From the NCBI GenBank assembly GCA_029262815.1, contig JAJCYS010000049.1:1-64000 (forward strand): 64,000 bases of DNA, read 5' to 3'. Position 1 is the first letter of the stretch. Every line of letters begins with the position of its first letter. The position numbers and the translations under genes were made by a program. The notes under the pieces were generated by a model. It had not been told where the DNA came from and did not search any database. It saw nothing but the letters and a program-made list of their open reading frames with translations. The DNA is from Deltaproteobacteria bacterium (GTDB lineage Bacteria > Bdellovibrionota > JAJCYS01). This document shows, one piece after another, positions 1-10,285 of the stretch.

Positions 1-42
1 ATCATCTACATCTATTCCTACATACATTGTATGATCTTCCAT
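1..42 (-). CDS. Partial CDS running off the window start (N-terminus MEDHTMYVGIDVDD)
   Basis: Reverse strand: AGGAGG Shine-Dalgarno 7 nt upstream of ATG at 42, open to the window edge. Confidence 0.55.
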   Translation of the reverse strand, partial: MEDHTMYVGIDVDD

Positions 43-190
43 TGGATGACCTCCTGATTTAAGTATTCCTTTCATTAGGTTACTTATGAGTTAACCAGTA
101 CTCGATTTCTCAGTGTTGGTCATCCATAATTTCTTCGTCGGACCTGCGGTCTTCTTCACAATGACTTTAATTGTGACTGGGTCAATTAGA

Positions 191-1459
191 CTATTTGAGA
201 AAATCAAATTTAACTTTGATTGGTTTTTTATTTTTTGACTTAGGTAGAAGCAAAACCTGATTCTTCAGCGTGTCGTTATAGCTAGCGGTCACTTTGAGTG
301 GAAATTTTAAGGCAGGTAATGTCGTCACAAGTGGGGTGGTACCTTTTTGAATGCCATTGATTGAAATTTTCGCCCAAGGTTTGGCCTGTATGAAAATTTT
401 AACGGGAGCCCGTTTGAGTACGATCGCTTTTTTCTTAGGCTTAGGTTTTATGGGCTTGGATTTTATAGGTGTCCTAGCATAGTTTATTTTTTCCGAAATA
501 GGGTTTGAGACTTTGGGTTGTTTGGGAATAACACTGGGAATGAGAAGAAGAGCCGCTAGAAGCGAAAGCCAGATGAATAGGGGTTTATTCTTTTTATGAA
601 CGGGGGCATGAGATTTCATGAGTGCTGTAGTTGGAGCTGGTTCTTGGTGCGAGCGCCATGCACCCTGCATTTTTTGTTTTAAAGTCATGCCACTCTTCGC
701 ATGTGATTCAGCGTAGTATTTGTGTATCAATGGCGATAGGCTATCCCAAAGCTCTTTTCGCTCTTTTGGAGATGATGACAGAACTTGTTTTGCAACAAGG
801 GCGATTGGATTCAGAATCTTCAGAGCTTGGAGTACTTCAATGCGTTCAAAAAAGAACAATGTCAATTTGGCTATTGCGTAATAATCACTGGTAGGTGATT
901 CGTTTTGAGTTGAAAGTTTTTCGGGGGGGCTCCATTCAGTTCTCGCACCGATAGCTGACAGATTTGAATGATTGTCAGTACATTTTTGGGTGGTACCGTA
1001 GTCAATCAATTTAGTTTCGAGGTGAGGGTTAATCCGAATATTGCAAGGATGAATATCACCATGGACGATGCCTTTGTAGGAAAGATATTGCACGGCTTCA
1101 AGGGTATGGTTTAGCACCGTCAAAAACAGGCAGATTGATTCCTCAGGAGTTATCGGAACTCTGTTTTCGGACAAAAAATCTTGAAGGTCCCAACCTGGTA
1201 TGTATTCATAAACTGTATAAGATTGTGTACCAAGCGTAAAAAAGTCTAAAATTTTTACAAGGTTAGGGTGATTTAACTGGCAGAGCAACCTAGCTTGGTT
1301 GATCAGATGAGTTTGGGCTTCTTTGTCTAGTGACTGGGATTTGACAATCACGTCTGAGGCAAAATATCCCCCGACCCATTTTTGGGCTAGAAATGTTTCG
1401 CCAAACTCACTGTGATTGAGTTTCCGCGTAAAATGATAGGGTCCGACCTTTTTTTCCAT
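191..1459 (-). CDS. Ser/Thr protein kinase-like protein with TM segment and C-terminal PEGA-like domain
   Basis: Kinase landmarks VIVK, HGDIHPCNI, DYG, SPPE; TM IWLSLLAALLLIPSVIP; PEGA-like KISINGIQKGTTPLVTTLP. Confidence 0.85.
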   Translation of the reverse strand: MEKKVGPYHFTRKLNHSEFGETFLAQKWVGGYFASDVIVKSQSLDKEAQTHLINQARLLCQLNHPNLVKILDFFTLGTQSYTVYEYIPGWDLQDFLSENRVPITPEESICLFLTVLNHTLEAVQYLSYKGIVHGDIHPCNIRINPHLETKLIDYGTTQKCTDNHSNLSAIGARTEWSPPEKLSTQNESPTSDYYAIAKLTLFFFERIEVLQALKILNPIALVAKQVLSSSPKERKELWDSLSPLIHKYYAESHAKSGMTLKQKMQGAWRSHQEPAPTTALMKSHAPVHKKNKPLFIWLSLLAALLLIPSVIPKQPKVSNPISEKINYARTPIKSKPIKPKPKKKAIVLKRAPVKIFIQAKPWAKISINGIQKGTTPLVTTLPALKFPLKVTASYNDTLKNQVLLLPKSKNKKPIKVKFDFLK

Positions 1460-1521
1460 ACAAAATAATGCTTCAATAAATGGCTAGCACACCAAGCGTA
1501 TTCTAACGAGAAGAGGTTATC

Positions 1522-2835
1522 ATGCTAAACGACATATCTACATTAGTTTCCCTTTGTAAACGCAGAGGATTTGTATTTCAAGGGAGTGAGCTGTATGGCG
1601 GTATTGGCGCATGTTACGATTATGGTCCGCTTGGCGTACTTTTGAAAAACAACATCAAATCCCTTTGGTGGCACAGTATGATCCAAAGACCTGATATTGA
1701 GGGGTTAGATAGTGCAATTTTGATGTCCTCGAAGGTGTGGGAAGCTTCGGGTCATGTGGAGAATTTTACTGATCCGCTTGTGGATTGCCGGCAATGCAAG
1801 ACCCGTTTTAGGGAAGATGAATGTAAAGAGCCGGGCAAATGCCCCTCGTGTAAAAGCCCCGATATCACGGATCCACGGGATTTTAACCTCATGTTTGAAA
1901 CTCACATGGGATCCTCAACGGATAGCAGTTCTCAGATTTTCCTACGTCCTGAAACTGCACAGGGAATTTATATAAATTTTCTTAATGTGATGCAAAGCAC
2001 GCGTCAGAAACTTCCTTTTGGGATAGCACAGATCGGTAAGGCCTTTCGAAATGAAATAACGGCACGTAATTTCATATTTCGTATGCGTGAATTCGAACAG
2101 ATGGAGATGCAATTTTTTGTGACTTCTGACAGTTCAATGGAGTGGTTTACCTATTGGCTCTCTGAGCGGCACAAATGGTATCGTGATGTATTTCATTTGC
2201 CTGTGAAGCCTATTGATACGCCTGATGATGCATTGGCTCACTATGCCAAACGGGCAACAGATATTCATTTTGAGTTCCCCTTTGGCCTCGAGGAAATTGA
2301 AGGGGTTCATCATCGTGGAGATTTTGATTTAACCCGACATGGCCAACACGCTAACAAAGATGTATCTGTTTTTGTTGAGGAATTAAAGCAACGCGTCGTA
2401 CCGAATGTGATCGAAACGAGTTGTGGGGTTGACCGGCTGTTTTTAGCAGCGTTGGTCGGATTTTATCGTGAGGATGAATTAACCGCTGGAGAAAAAAGAA
2501 CTTATTTTGCTTTTCCCTTCGAACTGGCACCTTATCCCGTTACAGTATTCCCGTTAATGAAGAAAGAGCCTTTGATGGATTTAACGCATCAAGTGGTTTC
2601 AGCTTTGCGAGACCAAGGGCTGTTTGCTCAGCTGGACGTTTCTGGTAGCATTGGAAAGCGATACAGGCGCGCGGACGAAATAGGTACACCTTTGGGTATT
2701 ACGGTAGACTTTGACTCACTGGATGACCAGATGGTGACCGTAAGGGATCGAGATACGGCTGAACAAATCCGGGTACCCATCGCTGATTTGGGGCCTCAAA
2801 AGCTTCGTTCGATACACCAAAGCTTTAGAAAGTAA
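1522..2835 (+). CDS. glyS: Glycyl-tRNA synthetase (single-chain type)
   Basis: Class II aaRS motifs: YDYGPLGVLLKNNIKSLWW, FLRPETAQGIYINF, FRNEITARNFIFRMREFEQMEMQFF. Confidence 0.95.
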   Translation: MLNDISTLVSLCKRRGFVFQGSELYGGIGACYDYGPLGVLLKNNIKSLWWHSMIQRPDIEGLDSAILMSSKVWEASGHVENFTDPLVDCRQCKTRFREDECKEPGKCPSCKSPDITDPRDFNLMFETHMGSSTDSSSQIFLRPETAQGIYINFLNVMQSTRQKLPFGIAQIGKAFRNEITARNFIFRMREFEQMEMQFFVTSDSSMEWFTYWLSERHKWYRDVFHLPVKPIDTPDDALAHYAKRATDIHFEFPFGLEEIEGVHHRGDFDLTRHGQHANKDVSVFVEELKQRVVPNVIETSCGVDRLFLAALVGFYREDELTAGEKRTYFAFPFELAPYPVTVFPLMKKEPLMDLTHQVVSALRDQGLFAQLDVSGSIGKRYRRADEIGTPLGITVDFDSLDDQMVTVRDRDTAEQIRVPIADLGPQKLRSIHQSFRK

Positions 2836-2971
2836 GGGTTTTTCGTTTTTCAGGGGCTAAAACCTCAATTCTCGAATCCTGCTGGAATAATTGTGATTTA
2901 ATTGATAAAATGAAGCCACTTTGTAGAACCGGGTTCGTGAAAAAGCCTCAACTGAAAACTGGAATATTCAA

Positions 2972-5900
2972 TTGAAATTAAAAGAGCTGACCTTAACTGG
3001 ATTTAAATCATTTAAACACAGAACCGTCCTTGAGTTTCGAGATGGCATCACAGCCATTATTGGACCTAACGGATGTGGAAAAAGTAATGTCGTCGACGCT
3101 ATCTTCTGGGTTTTGGGTGAGCAAAGCCCGAAGCATCTTCGAACACGACATATGTCCGATGTTATTTTCTCTGGTAGTGCTACGCAATCAGCTTCGGGTT
3201 ATGCAGAAGTCTCAATGACATTCGAGGCCACAGGTTTTGTTGTTCCCAAAGAATACGGGATTGAGAATGTGACAGATATTTCCGTTGCTCGCCGGTTATA
3301 TGCAGATGGGGACAGTGAGTATTTCATTAATGGCAAACGATGTCGGCTCAAAGATTTAGTTTCTATCTTTTTGGATTCGGGTCTTGTGGGGAGCGCCTAT
3401 GCCATTATTGAGCAAGGTATGATCTCTCGGCTCATCGAAAACAAGCCTCAAGACTGGAGTATGTTGATTCAAGAAGTAGCTGGGTTGACAAAATACAAAG
3501 TAAAAAAAGACGAGGCCTCTCGTAAGATGAAAAAAACGCGTGAACACTGCACACGAGTTGAAGATTTGATTCAAGAACTCGAAACTCAAAAGGTTGCATT
3601 AGAGAATCAAGTGCACGCTGCCAGAAAGTATAAAGTCTGTTCACTGGAGTTGGAATCAACTAAACGGGACGCTGTACTGCACGAGGTATTTATCGGCAAG
3701 CGTCAGCTTTCTGACCACCAAAGGTGTCTGACTCAGACACAAGATAAGGAAGCTGCACTACAGGTGAAGCTAAACGAGAGTCAAACACAAATGGAGAAGT
3801 TGAGTTCTGATTTAAAACTTAAAGAAGCAGTGCTGACTCAGAAACGAGATGTTCTTTCTGGACAGCAACGCAAGCTCGAGAGTTCAAAACTTGAGAGCAA
3901 CACGCTATATCATACACGTGATCGTCTCTCTTTAGTCTTGAAACAAGTGGACCAAGATGTAAGTCGCATTTATGGACAAGTTGAAGATTTCGAACGCCGA
4001 AAAGTACAAGATTTATCACAGAAAACAGAAATGGAAAGTGAACTAAAGCAATTTATGGATGAAAACGAAACCATGGTTGCCAAGCATGACACAACTCAGG
4101 AACAAACAAAAACCCTGACACATACGCTTGAACACCAAAAGCAAGCCTATGATGTCTGCACTTCAGTTGTGTCTGAGAAACAACTTGATCTGCAACGGGT
4201 AAAAACACAACTTGAAACGTCAGAATCTCAGCATCAGGATTTGCTTGCAAAAGGGATTGAGCTAAAAACAAAACTTGAAGAGCTACAAGGTAAGTTGAAA
4301 GACATCCTGGCCAAACAAGCTAACCATAAAGAGCATTCGGAAAATTTACAATCTGAGTTGATGAATTCACAAGTAACGCTTCGTGGTAACGAAACCGAAA
4401 TTCAGGAAACTGAATCACTGTTTCAAGCTAATAAACATGAATTAGAAGGTTTACATCTGAAAGTGAAGCAAGTTCGTCATATGTTAGAGGCGCAGTCGGC
4501 GCTAGATATGATTAGCCATATCCCTGAGGGGATTCATTCTTTGGCCGATATGATTGAGCCATCCGATGAGGTGCCTCAAGAAGAATTGTATCGGTTTTTG
4601 CATTTATTTAAACATGTCTGGACCTGTGATAGTGAATCGGGATTTGAAGATGTGGTTCAATCCTTGCCTAAGGATCGTACAAAAGGTGTGGTCGTAGCTT
4701 ATAAAGGAGTGAGTCAGATTGAAACGGATGCGGTATCCAAAATTTCTGATCTTCACCCTGAAGCCAAAAAAGTATGGGATCCCATTTGGTCTGGATCGCA
4801 TGTGCCGGGATTGCTTTCAAAACCCCTTTATGAAGTACCCGCTGTCTCTGATCTGCTAAATATCCGGCAAAACGCGTCAACGCCCTTGCCGTGCCATTTC
4901 CGTTCTCAGGAAGGGGTCGTGCTGTTGGATGATGGTTGGTTTTATTTTCCACCGACCAAGGAAGATGTATCAGATGTATTTCATCACAAAGCACATGAAG
5001 CAGAACTGTTGGCTAAAATTGATGAAAAAACGAAAAAACATGATGCGTTTTGTTCCAAGCATGAATCCCTAGACAAAGCCCATACAGAATTGTCTGAAAA
5101 AGAAGAATCACTCGAAACAGAATTAGCTGATGCGAAACAAACACTCCAAGAGGTTACGCTAGAATTTAAACAAATTGAAATTGAAAAAAACCATCAAGAT
5201 AAACATGTATCAGAAAATATCGACTTAATCTGTAATATTGGAAATCGCATCGAGGCATATCGAAAAAATGTTTTGATGATCCAAGCTGAAGTTACGGAAA
5301 ATGAAACTAAGTGCCGTGAGTTAAAGGAGTCATGTTCCAAAATAGCACAAGAGCTTGATGCACTAACGCACGAGGGGATTCGTCTCAAGGCACGTTATGA
5401 TATTTTTACGGCTTCAAAAGGTGATCGTGAGATTCATATTGCTCGATTGTCAGATGAAATTAAGCGTATTGAAGAGCAGGTTAACGACCTTAAGGCTCAG
5501 GCAGAACTCCAAAAGCTTAACCGTGATGAATATGTCAAAGAGCAGCAAGACACTAAAACAAAATTCGAGTGCTCCTCTGTTGAGGTTGAAAAGTTGAAGA
5601 GTGATTGTGAATCATATGATGAACAGGTGAAATCACTGGGACAAGAAGTACATGTCATATTTGATCAGCGTGAAAAAGCAGGTGGGGAGCTTCATTCGTG
5701 TGAACGTGAGCATTCGGAAATTGAATCTCAGATTTTTCAATTGAATACACAAATTGATGCAGTAGTGGTGTTGCTTTCTGAGGTTGAACCCCAACTTGTC
5801 GATGTCTCTATTAATATGGATTTACCCGTTGAAAATCTAGAAGCGTTAAAGAAGTTTTTAATAAAATTAAAAAGACAAACATCGTCAACTCAGAAAACCT

Positions 5901-6553
5901 TAGATGCCATGGGCGATGTAAACCTCTTAGCAATCCATCAATATGAAGAAGCTTCTGAACGGTTGATCTTCCTACAAACCCAAAGAGAAGACCTGTTGAC
6001 AAGTTTGGTGAACCTAGAGACTACAATTAGTGAAATTCAGGGGAGTGTTCGCGAGACATTTTTGAAAACGTTTGCTGAAGTGAACACAAATTTTAAACGG
6101 TATTTCACCATTCTTTTTAAAGGTGGGGAAGGATATCTCAAGCTTTCATCTGAGGATGAGGTGGATGGTATACCCGGTATATTGCTTTTTGCTGCGCCGC
6201 CTGGAAAAAAAGTCAAACACAATATGTTATTGAGTGGTGGTGAGAAGGCTCTTGTTGCGCTTGCACTCATCATTTCTCTATTCCATGTGAAGCCGAGTCC
6301 ATTCTTGGTATTGGATGAAGTTGACAGTCCTTTTGATGAAACGAATGTAGGTGCATTTATTGATTTATGCCGTCATCTGTCTTCTGTTGCGCAGGTGCTT
6401 TTGATCACGCATAACAAACGTACAATGCAGTCTGCAGATACTTTGTACGGTGTGACAATGAAAGAAAAAGGGGTTGCTCAAGCAGTTTCAGTGCGGCTTG
6501 GTCAAGCAGGAAAACCTCACTCAGCACCTACACCTCCTGTAGGTCATGCCTAG
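2972..6553 (+). CDS. smc: Chromosome segregation protein SMC
   Basis: N-terminal Walker A GPNGCGKSNVVDAI, long coiled coils, LLSGGEKALVALAL signature, FLVLDEVDSPFDETN Walker B; TTG start. Confidence 0.95.
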   Translation: MKLKELTLTGFKSFKHRTVLEFRDGITAIIGPNGCGKSNVVDAIFWVLGEQSPKHLRTRHMSDVIFSGSATQSASGYAEVSMTFEATGFVVPKEYGIENVTDISVARRLYADGDSEYFINGKRCRLKDLVSIFLDSGLVGSAYAIIEQGMISRLIENKPQDWSMLIQEVAGLTKYKVKKDEASRKMKKTREHCTRVEDLIQELETQKVALENQVHAARKYKVCSLELESTKRDAVLHEVFIGKRQLSDHQRCLTQTQDKEAALQVKLNESQTQMEKLSSDLKLKEAVLTQKRDVLSGQQRKLESSKLESNTLYHTRDRLSLVLKQVDQDVSRIYGQVEDFERRKVQDLSQKTEMESELKQFMDENETMVAKHDTTQEQTKTLTHTLEHQKQAYDVCTSVVSEKQLDLQRVKTQLETSESQHQDLLAKGIELKTKLEELQGKLKDILAKQANHKEHSENLQSELMNSQVTLRGNETEIQETESLFQANKHELEGLHLKVKQVRHMLEAQSALDMISHIPEGIHSLADMIEPSDEVPQEELYRFLHLFKHVWTCDSESGFEDVVQSLPKDRTKGVVVAYKGVSQIETDAVSKISDLHPEAKKVWDPIWSGSHVPGLLSKPLYEVPAVSDLLNIRQNASTPLPCHFRSQEGVVLLDDGWFYFPPTKEDVSDVFHHKAHEAELLAKIDEKTKKHDAFCSKHESLDKAHTELSEKEESLETELADAKQTLQEVTLEFKQIEIEKNHQDKHVSENIDLICNIGNRIEAYRKNVLMIQAEVTENETKCRELKESCSKIAQELDALTHEGIRLKARYDIFTASKGDREIHIARLSDEIKRIEEQVNDLKAQAELQKLNRDEYVKEQQDTKTKFECSSVEVEKLKSDCESYDEQVKSLGQEVHVIFDQREKAGGELHSCEREHSEIESQIFQLNTQIDAVVVLLSEVEPQLVDVSINMDLPVENLEALKKFLIKLKRQTSSTQKTLDAMGDVNLLAIHQYEEASERLIFLQTQREDLLTSLVNLETTISEIQGSVRETFLKTFAEVNTNFKRYFTILFKGGEGYLKLSSEDEVDGIPGILLFAAPPGKKVKHNMLLSGGEKALVALALIISLFHVKPSPFLVLDEVDSPFDETNVGAFIDLCRHLSSVAQVLLITHNKRTMQSADTLYGVTMKEKGVAQAVSVRLGQAGKPHSAPTPPVGHA

Positions 6554-6561
6554 AGCCGGTT

Positions 6562-6993
6562 CTAGTTATATAAATTGATTAAGAGTAGGGTAAGTATCCC
6601 CAGGCCTATCCATAAAATCGACCAAAGGATTTTCTCTTTGAGTGATTTTGGGATATGCGGTGATGGCAGATAGGTATCTGCAATATCCCAGGTGGATAAG
6701 CGTCTTGCAGCAAAGCCCATATATTGTGGGTATCGAAGGGTTTCTTGAATATGGCCAAGCCAATCTTCACTTATTTTTTGAAAATTTGCTTTTGGGTAGA
6801 GTCGTGTTTTAGCACAAAGCTCTTGCAGCGTTGGTAGTTGGGCCAATAATTTCCATTTTGACCATCCTGGGATGAAAACTTTGATTTTGGGATTCGCCTT
6901 TTGTTGGTTTAGGCATTCTACGAGACTATGTAACGTGTAAGGACCTGGGTATATTCCATGGTAATGAATATAATATGAGTGTATTTCTTCCAA
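6562..6993 (-). CDS. GYF_2-like domain protein with C-terminal TM helix
   Basis: YYIHYHGIYPGPYTLHSLVE...VFIPGWSKWKLLAQLPTLQEL resembles GYF_2; C-terminal hydrophobic segment. Confidence 0.6.
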   Translation of the reverse strand: MEEIHSYYIHYHGIYPGPYTLHSLVECLNQQKANPKIKVFIPGWSKWKLLAQLPTLQELCAKTRLYPKANFQKISEDWLGHIQETLRYPQYMGFAARRLSTWDIADTYLPSPHIPKSLKEKILWSILWIGLGILTLLLINLYN

Positions 6994-7047
6994 GATGTTC
7001 CCCCAGACTTAGATTACGGTATTCAAGGGGGTACGATCAAATATTAA

Positions 7048-8043
7048 ATGATATACTGGCCTCGAAAGTTTATGGAAAACAACCGTCTAGATATACAAGA
7101 AGTGTATCAATCCCTTGTGGATACACATGAGCATCCCGGTGATATACGATTAGCGCATGTTTTATTTGAGAATAGCAGGCGTCAAAACATTTCGGATGAC
7201 GCCCGAGTGTTTATACTGGGTGTCACCGCTAACTCTAAAACTGATATATGTTCAGGCCCTCAGGCATTCCGTAGAGCCTTTGGCAGTTTGGTGACATTTG
7301 GTGGCGCGGAACGCATCTATGATATGGGGGATGTGATTTGCGGAGATAAGGCTGGCTGTGTATCTATTGCGGCCCAAGTACGTGAACTCTGTCAAAAGTT
7401 TCCTGATGCATTAATACTTGTGGTTGGTGAGTCACAATCTCATGTTCGAGCTGAAGTTGAGGGAGTTATCTTAGGCTATCCGGATGCGTCCATCGGTGTT
7501 TGTCACTTGGATCCCTATTTGGATGGCGGATGGGAACTTCAAGGCGAATCTTGGCACAGTCCCTTCCAGGAACTGTGGGAGATCTACGGAGATCGTATCG
7601 GGTATCATCTTGGATTTGGTGCTCAAGCACCTTTTGTGAATCAAGAACTGCTCACTTATTTGACTTCAAAGAGATTTAAGCCTGTATATCTGTCAAAAAT
7701 GTATACTGTCGCTGAACAAGAGCAGCTTTTTCATCAAGAATTGGACGTGTTGTTTAGCACCACGGATCACGTGTGTGTAAATATGGATCTAAGTGTCTTA
7801 AGGGGTACCAGTGTACCAACTGTGAGTACACCCATGCCTGTTGGGTTGATGCCAGAAGCAGTACTTCCTGTGTTGACACGCTTTGCTCAAAATCCATTTT
7901 TTAGAACGTTAGGATTTTACGGTGTGCCTCAAACAGATCAGAAGCACGATGGGGCTGCCTTGCTTTCTGCTTTGATGGCGTATCATGTGTGTAAATCACG
8001 TGTGATTTCAAAATATGTACCCAAAAAAGGCAATACTGAGTGA
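7048..8043 (+). CDS. Divergent arginase/formimidoylglutamase-fold protein
   Basis: Arginase-superfamily layout with substituted motifs: VVGESQSH, CHLDPYLDGG, VNMDLSVLRGTSVPTVSTPMPVGL. Confidence 0.7.
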   Translation: MIYWPRKFMENNRLDIQEVYQSLVDTHEHPGDIRLAHVLFENSRRQNISDDARVFILGVTANSKTDICSGPQAFRRAFGSLVTFGGAERIYDMGDVICGDKAGCVSIAAQVRELCQKFPDALILVVGESQSHVRAEVEGVILGYPDASIGVCHLDPYLDGGWELQGESWHSPFQELWEIYGDRIGYHLGFGAQAPFVNQELLTYLTSKRFKPVYLSKMYTVAEQEQLFHQELDVLFSTTDHVCVNMDLSVLRGTSVPTVSTPMPVGLMPEAVLPVLTRFAQNPFFRTLGFYGVPQTDQKHDGAALLSALMAYHVCKSRVISKYVPKKGNTE

Positions 8044-8080
8044 CTCTATTCCGCAGTGGAATCCCTGATGAGGACACGCC

Positions 8081-10285
8081 CTAGCGTAATGCAATTTCGA
8101 GTAGTCTTCGAATAGCTTGAATCGGCTCTTTTTTAAGAGTGGATTTGATTGCTTCCTTAGTTTTTTTATTTGATATTGGGATTTGAGTCAAAGCACTAGC
8201 GATACAGAATCTGATGAAATCATCACGAGTAGTTAAGAGAGGCCGTAATACGGATTCAGAATTTTTGTCTTGGCTGATCAATGCATCAACTGTTTGTCTT
8301 CGTATATGGACATTAGGATCCCAGAGTCCTTCTGTGAGAGTGAGCGCAGTTTCTTTGAGTTGAAAGGTGGCTAAGAATTTAATGAGTCGTAATCGTTCAA
8401 AAAATGTAAAATCTCTCAGGGCCTGATTGGCCCAGTCTCTTTTGGCTTCAATTAACAGTTCTGTATATCGTCTTTTGAAAATATTAAATAGCTCTTTATT
8501 TTTTGATTGTTCATGGACACGGGTGTTAGTGAGTATATTGGGTTCAAGCGTTGAAGTATAAAGACCAAAGTAAGGATCAGAAACTGAATTTATAATTTTT
8601 TCGATTAAGTATTTAAATACCAACACATCAGGGCCCGATGCTATTTGTAACGTCCAAAAGTATTCTGCGTAATGTGTATGATTTGAAGACGGTATATGTT
8701 TTAAAATAGCTGGGACAGCGTCACTCGCGCGGCTGCCATACTCCCTTAACGTTGAAACACTCAAGGTTTTTATTGAGTCAGATATTTGGGGGTCAGAAAT
8801 ATTTTTTATTAAGGTTTCAATAAGCCAATTTTGATACTCTTTTTGTACATGATGCTGTAGGACCGAAACTGAAATTTGACGGATTCTAGATTCCCACCAT
8901 TTGTTTTTTTGGGTGTTTTTTTCTAATAAATTTATAATCGATTGAAGCCCTTTTTGAGATCTGTACCCATGAGCAATAGCAAACAACAAGCTTTCCGCAT
9001 ATTCATATTGATTATTTTCAAATATATCTAAATGATGAGGCATTGCAAGGAATTCACTCAGAAGTACATCAGCGAATTTCTGTGAAGTGAATCCTATGTG
9101 GCCTAATGAACGTGCGATTTTAGATTTTATTTCTTGATTTTCAGTCTCTTGAAATCGTTTAAACAAAAGAGGAGATAGGTGAGTGGCTTTTTCTTTGTAA
9201 CTGTTAATCATATCTAACGTATGAGTCCATAGTTTATGGTTGTTCTTAATAAGGTTGTGAAATATCGTCAGAGATTTTTTATCTTTGATGCAATCAAGGG
9301 TTCGTGCTGTTCTTAAAAAGAGCTGCAAATCTTCACTTTTTGAGTAAGGATCGATTAAATCATGAACTTTTGTCTGAAACGATACATCTGATGTATAACG
9401 TGCACAAGTACCCAAAGCCGTATAGAGCCCGTTTAATGTTTTTTTGGAATTATTAATTGGGTGTAGTTGAATGAGGCTCCAAAGAGTTTTTTGAATAGTA
9501 GGCGTACAGCTTCGTTCACCCCTATTACTAATGAAGGTTAATATATACGATTTGATATCTTGATCAATCCCATGTTGTAAGTAATTGTCTAAAAGAGGCA
9601 GATAAGAATCTAAGGATGTATCGTCAAAAAACTGTTGCATCTTGTAGAGAGCATAGATTCCCCATTTACTTGTAGGATTTGATGAAAGTTCTGATTGAAT
9701 GTGCGTGCGGATTTCAGGGTGATGGATGGGATCAATCGAGTTGAAAAATTCAAAAATACCTTCAGTTTGTTCACTATAATCAATGCGAAATTTTGATACT
9801 TTCATTAAGCCATCGATTATGGTTTTGGGTTTGATGAGGGGATAATAGCGAACTTTTTTACTTGCGTGTGCACGACGTAAATGTGCGTGTAGCACCGACG
9901 TAAATTGATTGCATTGTTCATCACTTGATTCTTCAAAAAAGCGAATCAGAATATTTTCGGCTTCTAGAGATCCGAGGCTGTGAAACTCAAATACAATCAA
10001 TAAGAAGTTATGCATCAGTGGCACAAACTCGCCTTGATCAGTTTCTACGAGATGTTTTCGAGCTAGCTGTAATACACAGGGGCCTAGTTTCATCAGTTTC
10101 TGAAATGCAAGTTGAGCTTCATTTACAGAATAAGAATATCGACTACTGAATATATTTTCGGTACTGAGCGTCTTAATCAAAGGGTTAATTAATTTGGGGT
10201 CTAATTTTTTGTCACAGTATGAGGGGGTAGCAATTGCAATGCTAGAAATTAAAAAAAACAGAATAATGAAGCCTACTTTGTTCAC
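8081..10285 (-). CDS. Secreted HEAT-repeat-like protein
   Basis: Signal peptide MNKVGFIILFFLISSIAIATPSYC; repeated helical segments (IARSLGHIGFTSQKFADVLLSEF, TLSVSTLREYGSRASDAVPAIL, DPNVHIRRQTVDALISQD); GTG start. Confidence 0.7.
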   Translation of the reverse strand: MNKVGFIILFFLISSIAIATPSYCDKKLDPKLINPLIKTLSTENIFSSRYSYSVNEAQLAFQKLMKLGPCVLQLARKHLVETDQGEFVPLMHNFLLIVFEFHSLGSLEAENILIRFFEESSDEQCNQFTSVLHAHLRRAHASKKVRYYPLIKPKTIIDGLMKVSKFRIDYSEQTEGIFEFFNSIDPIHHPEIRTHIQSELSSNPTSKWGIYALYKMQQFFDDTSLDSYLPLLDNYLQHGIDQDIKSYILTFISNRGERSCTPTIQKTLWSLIQLHPINNSKKTLNGLYTALGTCARYTSDVSFQTKVHDLIDPYSKSEDLQLFLRTARTLDCIKDKKSLTIFHNLIKNNHKLWTHTLDMINSYKEKATHLSPLLFKRFQETENQEIKSKIARSLGHIGFTSQKFADVLLSEFLAMPHHLDIFENNQYEYAESLLFAIAHGYRSQKGLQSIINLLEKNTQKNKWWESRIRQISVSVLQHHVQKEYQNWLIETLIKNISDPQISDSIKTLSVSTLREYGSRASDAVPAILKHIPSSNHTHYAEYFWTLQIASGPDVLVFKYLIEKIINSVSDPYFGLYTSTLEPNILTNTRVHEQSKNKELFNIFKRRYTELLIEAKRDWANQALRDFTFFERLRLIKFLATFQLKETALTLTEGLWDPNVHIRRQTVDALISQDKNSESVLRPLLTTRDDFIRFCIASALTQIPISNKKTKEAIKSTLKKEPIQAIRRLLEIALR

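Noticed and set aside
4668-4994. 108-aa minus-strand ORF inside smc
   Set aside because: Antisense to a strongly supported gene, no motif
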